Source of the DNA: Stagnihabitans tardus
GTDB lineage: Bacteria > Pseudomonadota > Alphaproteobacteria > Rhodobacterales > Rhodobacteraceae
Direction: 5' to 3'
Length of the DNA: 64,000 nt
NCBI RefSeq assembly: GCF_009925085.1
Contig: NZ_JAABNR010000016.1
Coordinates: 1 to 64,000 of the forward strand
The notes beneath the pieces are model-generated. The model saw only the letters and a list, made by a program, of their open reading frames with translations. It made no database searches and was not told where the DNA came from. Each line of letters starts with the position of its first letter. Position 1 is the stretch's first letter. Positions 59,201 to 64,000 of this stretch are shown in pieces. Both the position numbers and the translations under genes were made by a program.

Positions 59201-60659
59201 GGCCTTCATGGATGACGCCAAGCGCGTCCTTATCTTCTCGGATGCCGGGGGTACTGGGCGCAGCTACCACGCCGATCTCGGCGCGAAAAACCAGCGCCTG
59301 CGAGTGCACTATCTCCTCGAGCCGGGCTGGAAGGCAGACGCGGCAATTCAAGGCCTGGGGCGGACCAACCGCACCAATCAGGCGCAGCCGCCGCTCTTCA
59401 GGCCAGTGGCCACCGATGTGAAGGCGGAAAAGAGGTTCCTTTCGACCATCGCGCGCCGCCTCGACACGCTCGGTGCCATCACACGGGGCCAGCGCCAGAC
59501 CGGTGGTCAGGGGCTGTTCCGGCCGGAGGACAACCTCGAATCCCCCTATGCCCGCGACGCACTGCGGCAGCTCTATCGCCGGATCTATCGCGGCGATGTG
59601 GCGGGCTGCTCGCTCGGTGAGTTCGAAGACGCCACTGGCCTCACGCTCACCGACGCCAATGGTCTGAAGGATGATCTGCCGCCGATTACCACCTTCCTCA
59701 ACCGCCTGCTGGCCCTGACCATCGCGATGCAGGGCGTGCTCTTCACGGAATTCGAGACCTTGCTCGACGCAAGGATCGAAGGCGCGATCGCTGCCGGGGT
59801 CTATGACCTCGGCCTCGAGACGCTCCGCGCCGAGAGCTTCCGTGTTACGGACGCCAAGGTGATCTACACCCATCCTGGATCAAGCGCCGAAACCCAGCTT
59901 CTGACCATCGCGCAGCGCGTCAGAAACCGTCCCACCTCGCTGGCTGACGCACTCGACTGGCTGGACGACCCCAAGGCCCGGCTGCTGGTCAACTCCCGCT
60001 CAGGCCGCGCTGCGGTGCAGGTGTCCGCCACCAGCCTGATGCTGGAGGACGGCACGATGGAACCTCGCATCCGGCTGATCCGACCGATGGAGGCGGCGAC
60101 CGTTCCGACCAAAATGATGGAAGACACGCATTGGCTCGAGGCTGACCGCGCGGCGTTTTCTGCCGCATGGGAGGTCGAACTTGCCGAGGTGCCCGAGTTT
60201 TCGGAATCCACCTTGCATATCGTGGCAGGCCTCCTGCTGCCGATCTGGAAAACCCTCCCCCAGGACGAAACCCGGGTCTATCGGCTGCAGACCGATGACG
60301 GTCAGCGCATTATCGGCCGCAGGGTCTCGCCCGCTTGGGTGGCCACGACGCTCGCCAAGGGTGCGGCGCCCAGCCTGACTCCGGTCGAAGTCCATGCCCT
60401 GCTGCTCGAGGGCAAAACCGTCGTCAAACTCGCCGAGGGGCTGGAACTGCACCGCTCTCGGGTCATGGGGGTCAACCGGATCGAGCTCTCGGGCTTCACC
60501 GCTCATCAGAAGGATCGGCTCAAGGCCGATGGGTTCTTCTCGGAAATCATCGCCTGGAAGCTTCGGCTTTTCTGCCCCACCGATGCTTCAGGTGTCCCCA
60601 TTCTCTGCACCCTCCTTGCGCGGTTCCCGGTGCAAGCCCTACATGCACGCCAAGGTTGA
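56283..60659 (+). CDS. strawberry-notch-like helicase with N-terminal methyltransferase domain
   Basis: A 1458-residue protein. An N-terminal SAM-dependent methyltransferase-like module has LEPSAGTGLLAILAEM near residue 148 and LMNPPFSA near 214 (N-P-P-F, as in N6-adenine methylases). A superfamily 2 helicase of the strawberry-notch type follows, with GDGTGAGKGRQSAG near 513, ILFDESHAMANAAGSKGDRG near 621, VSATGATTVHNLAYA, and the C-terminal helicase lobe with IQGLGRTNRTNQAQPP near 1022. Such fusions are typical of large plasmids and phages and are linked to DNA entry or antirestriction. The toprim gene follows after 11 bases. Confidence 0.88.
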   Translation: MTYLPPAILAAPPLALPPVPSIAARILAVAAALQPDLAQGFQIDALRLRLEMERAFGGSDAAGAWDWKLAYEACEVALVLFLRKFGRALLARAGSPTALAPILAKLSSLVPTHTRRSEEMERFQQFSTPLPMGLAALAAAQITPGELVLEPSAGTGLLAILAEMTGAAVALNELAETRAELLALLFPGAPVTRFDAAQIDDHLDPGIRPSVILMNPPFSAVAHVDGRNTEATVRHLRSALARLVPGGRLVAITGAGFVPDAPAWAETFARLTESATLVFTGAVSGAAFAKHGTSFETRISVFDKCRGGELGGITADIAQTMCADPAELLARIVTDVPPRLALAEGIVARPRPSSPFSGNPARAPSTAVRALRAAPPTNSAAKHVVALDAEDLSYTLSETADDPGSVRLSDAIYETFRLQAIDIPGAAPHPTKLVQSAAMASVAPPKPTYRPKLPAAVLRDGLLSDAQLETVIYAGEAHGAHLAGSWTVDDTGDMVAAAPDDDPAAVRFRRGFFLGDGTGAGKGRQSAGILLDNWAQGRRKALWISKSDKLLEDAQRDWSALGQERLQVTPLSRFAQGRDITLSAGILFTTYATLRSEERGAKKSRVDQIIDWLGPDFDGVILFDESHAMANAAGSKGDRGDTEASQQGRAGLRLQHKLPNARVVYVSATGATTVHNLAYAQRLGLWGGEDFPFATRGEFVQAIEAGGVAAMEVLARDLRALGLYTARSLSYDGVEYEMLVHELTPDQREVYDAYAVAFGVIHRNLAAALEAANITGEGGTLNAQAKSAARSAFESAKQRFFGHLLSGMKTPSLTCAIEADLAAGHAAVIQIVSTGEALMERRLSEIPTEDWGDVRVDITPREACLDYLQHSFPVQLYEPFTDSEGNLSSRPVTRDGQPVECREAVRRRDGLIERLASLPPVPGALDQVVQHFGTDMVAEVTGRSRRIVRKGEGSAARLVVETRAGSANLAETAAFMDDAKRVLIFSDAGGTGRSYHADLGAKNQRLRVHYLLEPGWKADAAIQGLGRTNRTNQAQPPLFRPVATDVKAEKRFLSTIARRLDTLGAITRGQRQTGGQGLFRPEDNLESPYARDALRQLYRRIYRGDVAGCSLGEFEDATGLTLTDANGLKDDLPPITTFLNRLLALTIAMQGVLFTEFETLLDARIEGAIAAGVYDLGLETLRAESFRVTDAKVIYTHPGSSAETQLLTIAQRVRNRPTSLADALDWLDDPKARLLVNSRSGRAAVQVSATSLMLEDGTMEPRIRLIRPMEAATVPTKMMEDTHWLEADRAAFSAAWEVELAEVPEFSESTLHIVAGLLLPIWKTLPQDETRVYRLQTDDGQRIIGRRVSPAWVATTLAKGAAPSLTPVEVHALLLEGKTVVKLAEGLELHRSRVMGVNRIELSGFTAHQKDRLKADGFFSEIIAWKLRLFCPTDASGVPILCTLLARFPVQALHARQG

Positions 60660-60670
60660 TTAGAGTGCTC

Positions 60671-61702
60671 ATGTCATTGGAAACCGAAGACATCCTGCGT
60701 GATCTCGCGCAAAACGCCGAAAGCGTCTGCCGTCACTACCTTCCCGCCGGCAAGCGGGAAGGCTCTTACTGGATGGTGGGCGATCTGCAGAACAATCCCG
60801 GCCGCTCGCTGTTCGTGCGGCTCACGGGGCCGACCTCCGGACCGGGTACGGCTGGGAAATACACCGATGCCGCAACCGGCGATCACGGTGACCTTCTCGA
60901 CATCATCCGCGAACGCACGGGGATCACTCGCTTCCCCGATCTCCTGGCCGAGGCCCGCGCGCATCTTGGCCGTCCGGCACCGGTCGTCCCGGATAACCTT
61001 TCACCCAGAAAGACCAAGACCCCGGGCGGCACACCAGAAGCCGCCGCGCGCCTCTATACAGCCTCCGTGCCGATCACAGGCACGCTTGCGGAAACTTATC
61101 TTCGCGCTCGCGGCATCACCTGTGGGGCGACGAGCAGCGCCTTACGCTTCCACCCAAAGTGCTGGCATCGGGATGAGGGTCAGACCGAGAGCCTCCCCCG
61201 ACCAGCACTGATCGCTGCGGTCACCGATGGGGCAGGGGGCCTGCAGGGCGTGCATCGCACCTGGCTTGCACCTGACGGCAAGGACAAGGCGCAGGTCGAG
61301 ATCCAGCGGCGGGCGATGGGCCACCTTCTGGGCAATGCAGTCAGGCTGACCCCATGTAATGACATCCTCGTCGTCGGCGAAGGCATCGAGACCATGCTGT
61401 CCGTCCGTGAGGCGGCCCCCGGCCTTCCGACCTGGGCTGCGCTTTCGTCCGGTCACCTCGGAGCCCTCCTGCTGCCCCCGGGGCTGCAGCGCCTCTACAT
61501 CGCCATCGACCGCGATCCGGCAGGGCACCGCGCGGCAGAGAGGTTGAGTGCCAGAGCCAACGAGGCCGGGATTGAGCCCCGGGTGCTGGAACCGCGGCAC
61601 GGGGATTTCAACGACGATCTCAGGGCCGACGGCGCAGCGGCCTTGCGTCAGCATCTGGTATGCCAGATCAGGTCCGAGGATCGGCAGCGCCTGGAGAGCT
61701 GA
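60671..61702 (+). CDS. toprim-domain primase-like protein
   Basis: A 343-residue protein related to plasmid primase/helicase TraC- or P4-type toprim proteins. The N-terminal segment (YWMVGDLQNNPGRSLFVRLT, GKYTDAATGDHGDLLDIIRE) resembles DUF7146. The toprim core is ILVVGEGIETMLSVREAAPG near residue 235 and RLYIAIDRDPAGHRAAERLS near 275, with the catalytic Glu and the Asp-x-Asp pair. It probably primes or processes plasmid DNA with the upstream helicase. Zinc-finger cysteines of a true DnaG are not evident. Confidence 0.85.
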   Translation: MSLETEDILRDLAQNAESVCRHYLPAGKREGSYWMVGDLQNNPGRSLFVRLTGPTSGPGTAGKYTDAATGDHGDLLDIIRERTGITRFPDLLAEARAHLGRPAPVVPDNLSPRKTKTPGGTPEAAARLYTASVPITGTLAETYLRARGITCGATSSALRFHPKCWHRDEGQTESLPRPALIAAVTDGAGGLQGVHRTWLAPDGKDKAQVEIQRRAMGHLLGNAVRLTPCNDILVVGEGIETMLSVREAAPGLPTWAALSSGHLGALLLPPGLQRLYIAIDRDPAGHRAAERLSARANEAGIEPRVLEPRHGDFNDDLRADGAAALRQHLVCQIRSEDRQRLES

Positions 61703-62076
61703 GGCACCTCCGCGCAGGGGTAGTCTGAACGGTGGGGCAGGGGGGTGCAGATCCATCGCGGGTCAGGACCGTCCTCCCTCGCCTCCTTCCAGGGCTAACT
61801 GATCCACCCCTCCCCCACACGGCCTTCAAGAGATGGGCAGGCGGCCGTCAAAGGTCAGTACCCTTCAAGGACGGGGGGCGACTGATTTCCGCCGGCGGGG
61901 CAAGCCCCGCCTTTGCATCGCGAAAGTCAAATCAGCCGCCCCCCCGTCCTCCTCCACATGCGTTCCGGCCCGCAAAAGGGCGGGTGAAGGATACTGCCCC
62001 CCGACGGCTTTCGCTGCCCATGAAGGCCGCGCGGGATGAGGCGCGGACCAGAGAGAGCCCCGGAGGCCAGAAGAAG
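61703..62076. other. 374-base leader containing a giant dyad
   Basis: The stretch before the DUF2493 gene has no separate gene, although the DUF2493 frame stays open through it. It is dominated by the nested inverted repeats described at 61821-62028, followed by an ordinary leader ending AGAAGAAG before the ATG at 62077. Confidence 0.55.
61821..62028. repeat. 208-base nested imperfect inverted repeat
   Basis: Successive arms pair across one region: GGCCTTCA (61821) with TGAAGGCC (62021); TGGGCAG (61834) with CTGCCCA (62014); GCCGTC (61844) with GACGGC (62003); CAGTACCCTTCA (61856) with TGAAGGATACTG (61985); GGACGGGGGGCGACTGATTT (61869) with its near-complement at 61929-61949. At the centre of the inner part GGCGGGGC/GCCCCGCC (61894-61911) closes a hairpin. 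The unpaired gaps are short. It could fold as a cruciform or a long RNA hairpin; candidate roles are origin, regulatory leader or a MITE-like insert. Confidence 0.75.
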
Positions 62077-63012
62077 ATGACGTTCCAAACCCGCGACGAC
62101 GCCTATGAACCCGCCCACACCGCCTCCCAGACCGCCCATGCGCTTGAAGAGCTGCAGCTCTACGGCTACCGCCCCTTTGATGACGAGCCCGATCCGCGCC
62201 CGATGCCCGACGCGGACCGCCTGCGCGGCGCCGTCGCCGATATCTTCGACGCCCTCGTCGCGAGCCTTGCTGACACCCGGATGGAACCCGACCTCGAAGA
62301 AGTGCTCTGGGGCCAGGTCAACCTCTTCCACCGCGCCACGGCCCGGATCGAACGGTCGCTTGACGACAACGAACAGGCGCAGCGCCGCCTTCAGCGCGAG
62401 CAGGACGGCTCCGAGGTGAAATCGACCGAACTCGAGCGCCAGGTGGCCGAGGGCCTGACCCTCACCGAACGGCGGAACTGCATGGACATGATGCGTGATC
62501 ACGCCGCGACCGAGTTCTGGCATCACACGGGCTCGACCTGGCGGCCCCGCACCGGCTCGATGGTGAACCACCAGCACCTGACCGCCGCCCTGATCGACAG
62601 CCGCGATTTCCTTGCCGCCAAGCGCCGCGCCGAGACCGAAGTGATGCTGCCCGCAGGCCCCAAGGTCGCCCTTACCGGTGGGAACGACTTCAACGATCAC
62701 CGCCTGATCTGGGGCAAGCTTGACCAAGTCCGGACCAAGTATCCCGACATGGTCCTGCTGCACGGTGGCAGCCCCAAGGGCACCGAACTCATCGCCGCCA
62801 AATGGGCCGAGGCCCGGGGCGTGACACAGGTTGCCTTCAAGCCCGACTGGACCAAGCACGCCAAGGCCGCCCCCTTCAAGCGCAACGACGCCATGCTGGA
62901 TGTGCTGCCCGTCGGCGTCCTCGTCTTCCCGGGCAATGGCATTCAGGAGAACCTCGCCGACAAGGCCAAGAAGCTGGGTATCCCGGTGGTGAAGTTCGAG
63001 AGGGGGGCGTGA
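62077..63012 (+). CDS. DUF2493 (SLOG/YspA-like) protein
   Basis: A 311-residue protein. The C-terminal half is the DUF2493 Rossmann-like SLOG domain: KVALTGGNDFNDHRLIWGKL, MVLLHGGSPKGTELIAAKWA and VGVLVFPGNGIQENLADKAK. SLOG proteins bind nucleotides or nucleotide-derived ligands. The N-terminal half is charged and helical. The ATG at 62077 begins the typical MTFQTRDDAYEPAHTASQTA; the upstream open frame runs through a dyad and is not used, I infer. Confidence 0.85.
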   Translation: MTFQTRDDAYEPAHTASQTAHALEELQLYGYRPFDDEPDPRPMPDADRLRGAVADIFDALVASLADTRMEPDLEEVLWGQVNLFHRATARIERSLDDNEQAQRRLQREQDGSEVKSTELERQVAEGLTLTERRNCMDMMRDHAATEFWHHTGSTWRPRTGSMVNHQHLTAALIDSRDFLAAKRRAETEVMLPAGPKVALTGGNDFNDHRLIWGKLDQVRTKYPDMVLLHGGSPKGTELIAAKWAEARGVTQVAFKPDWTKHAKAAPFKRNDAMLDVLPVGVLVFPGNGIQENLADKAKKLGIPVVKFERGA

Positions 63013-63064
63013 GCCCCCCGACTCTTTACGGGCGAAAGTCTCTTCGCCCCGAGAAGTGGGTCCT

Positions 63065-64000
63065 TCAGATCGAAGCGGGCAGTTCTCTTGCTGCCGCCGA
63101 CTGCATGTCAGCGAGGCTGGCATTTCGGCGGGCAAGAGTTTCGTGCCATTCCTGCGCCTCCCGATCCTTGAAGAACCCGGCAGTCGGCGCCAGCCGCGTG
63201 ACCGCTGCCTCGACGTCATCCAGCGAAACCCGGAAGAACTCCTTCCGGAAATTCGACATGTTGATCCGCTTTTCGGCGAATTCCTTGTGAAGGGCCGCTT
63301 CGAGAGCGGGAGCTGCGTCGCTGTAGATCATGGCATGGGTATCGAAGCTGAACGGGACGCTCGCATCCCCGAGTTCGCGGACCCGGTCATCGGGATCGAG
63401 CCGCCGGGTCAGCCCGATTTTCACGACATCGTCGCCAAACGAACCCACGTTCGAGATGATGTAGACATAGCCGGACTTCGTCATTTCGGCCATGGCGCGG
63501 GCGCGCTCACTGGCGAGATGTGCCGCGGCCAATGCGGCTTCCAATTCGGCGATCCTTTGGGCGTTGCCCTCGCCATTCGCCTCCTTGCGGGCCTTCTCCA
63601 GAAGGGCCTGGTACTTGGCCTCTTCCCGCTCGGCCGCCTCTGCCTCGGCCAGCAACTTCTTTTCTTCCTTCTCGGCCCGCGCCATTTCCGCGCGCTCTTC
63701 CTTTTCGCGCTTCAGCTGTTCGCGATATTCATGCGTCAGGCGGAGTTCCTCGATCTTGAGTGCGACGAAGCGATCGTTGAGCGACAGCTTCATCGACGTG
63801 TTTTCTTTGTCGATCGAAGCGGCGGCCGCCAGGACCCGCTTCTCCATCGCGACCACATTGTTCCAGCGGACATTTGCAATGGCGGCTTCGCACTCGTTGT
63901 TGAAGGCCCGCATTGTCAGCCGCATCTGACGATTGATCATCGTTGCGCCCTTCGCCTTGCTGCCATCCACGGTCCATTCGGTGGGGCAGAGGGCCGCCTG
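63065..64000 (-). CDS. DUF4041 / GIY-YIG (T5orf172-type) protein, 5' end beyond window
   Basis: The frame enters from the window edge (residues CPTEWTVDGSKAKG directly at the border), so the N-terminus is missing. A DUF4041 segment (MRLTMRAFNNECEAAIANVR) leads into a long coiled coil of about 90 residues rich in Glu, Lys and Ala. A T5orf172 GIY-YIG nuclease-like domain follows: GYVYIISNVGSFGDDVVKIG, RELGDASVPFSFDTHAMIYS and AALHKEFAEKRINMSNFRKE. The family is widespread on phages and plasmids; nuclease activity is inferred from the domain. An ORF start at 63970 (GTG) is only internal. Confidence 0.83.
   Translation of the reverse strand, partial: QAALCPTEWTVDGSKAKGATMINRQMRLTMRAFNNECEAAIANVRWNNVVAMEKRVLAAAASIDKENTSMKLSLNDRFVALKIEELRLTHEYREQLKREKEERAEMARAEKEEKKLLAEAEAAEREEAKYQALLEKARKEANGEGNAQRIAELEAALAAAHLASERARAMAEMTKSGYVYIISNVGSFGDDVVKIGLTRRLDPDDRVRELGDASVPFSFDTHAMIYSDAAPALEAALHKEFAEKRINMSNFRKEFFRVSLDDVEAAVTRLAPTAGFFKDREAQEWHETLARRNASLADMQSAAARELPASI

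Noticed and set aside
61732..62076. Upstream extension of the DUF2493 gene
   Set aside because: The extension is translated from a region dominated by inverted repeats, has no ribosome binding site, and the conserved start is at 62077.
1..64000. CRISPR array or tRNA/rRNA genes
   Set aside because: No regularly spaced direct repeats of 25-40 bases, no cas-like gene and no cloverleaf or rRNA signature were noticed on either strand by eye.

Overview
The window reads as a large low-copy plasmid (or chromid) of an alphaproteobacterium, most likely Rhodobacterales (Paracoccus/Rhodobacter-like). The evidence is a complete repABC replication-partition operon, high GC with typical Rhodobacterales codon use, and a long block of small backbone genes (DUF2958, ParB-like, SSB, DUF932, RadC, DUF6878, H-NS/HvrA type, strawberry-notch helicase, toprim, DUF2493, DUF4041/GIY-YIG) of the kind seen on plasmids of this order. 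No rRNA, tRNA or chromosomal housekeeping gene was seen.

Layout. 0-0.6 kb: ISL3-family transposase debris. 0.7-3.7 kb (minus): a VirD4/TraG-type coupling ATPase with a small partner, and a RepA-like RecA-fold ATPase, without relaxase or secretion channel. 4.0-7.4 kb (plus): a run of small genes (sigma-like protein, DUF2958, membrane protein, exported peptidoglycan-binding-like protein), several with a hairpin in the leader. 7.4-8.1 kb: an overlapping DUF4160/DUF2442 pair. 8.3-9.4 kb: IS21 and IS1182 remnants. 9.6-11.6 kb: a relatively AT-rich unknown coiled-coil/TPR-like gene, abutted by an intact IS5-family (IS427-like) element at 11.6-12.46 kb. 12.5-13.9 kb: a YqiA-like hydrolase and small unknown genes.

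14.2-30.2 kb (all plus): the most notable cargo, eight tightly packed genes. They encode a tandem AAA+ ATPase, a WYL regulator, a phosphatase-ADP-ribosylglycohydrolase fusion, an AddB-like PD-(D/E)XK nuclease, an AddA-like UvrD helicase-nuclease, an unknown 403-residue protein, a PLD-superfamily protein and a SNF2-type helicase. The last five form one translationally coupled block. I infer a multi-gene DNA-processing defence system. I cannot match this exact set to a named system from memory.

30.3-36.5 kb (minus): a DUF1403-ScpB-DUF1612 module split by a TniA-TniB-TniQ transposon (about 31.4-35.02 kb). It is divergent from a tyrosine recombinase (36.6-37.8 kb) across an intergenic region with two strong palindromes. 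37.8-38.5 kb: a Phd/ParE-type toxin-antitoxin pair with its operator. 38.5-39.4 kb: a serine recombinase. 39.7-43.2 kb: repA-repB-[counter-transcribed RNA]-repC with parS-like palindromes. 43.4-64 kb: the backbone block, including a TacA/TacT toxin-antitoxin pair, an orphan operator left by a lost gene, and a 208-base imperfect dyad ahead of the DUF2493 gene. The last gene is cut by the window edge.

How the genes work together: RepABC gives copy control and segregation. The recombinases may resolve multimers. Two clear and one putative toxin-antitoxin pairs stabilise the plasmid. The SSB/RadC/DUF932/helicase-methylase/toprim block probably serves plasmid DNA metabolism. The 16-kb helicase-nuclease cluster is the likely adaptive cargo. 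All names rest on motif recognition by eye; no database search was run.
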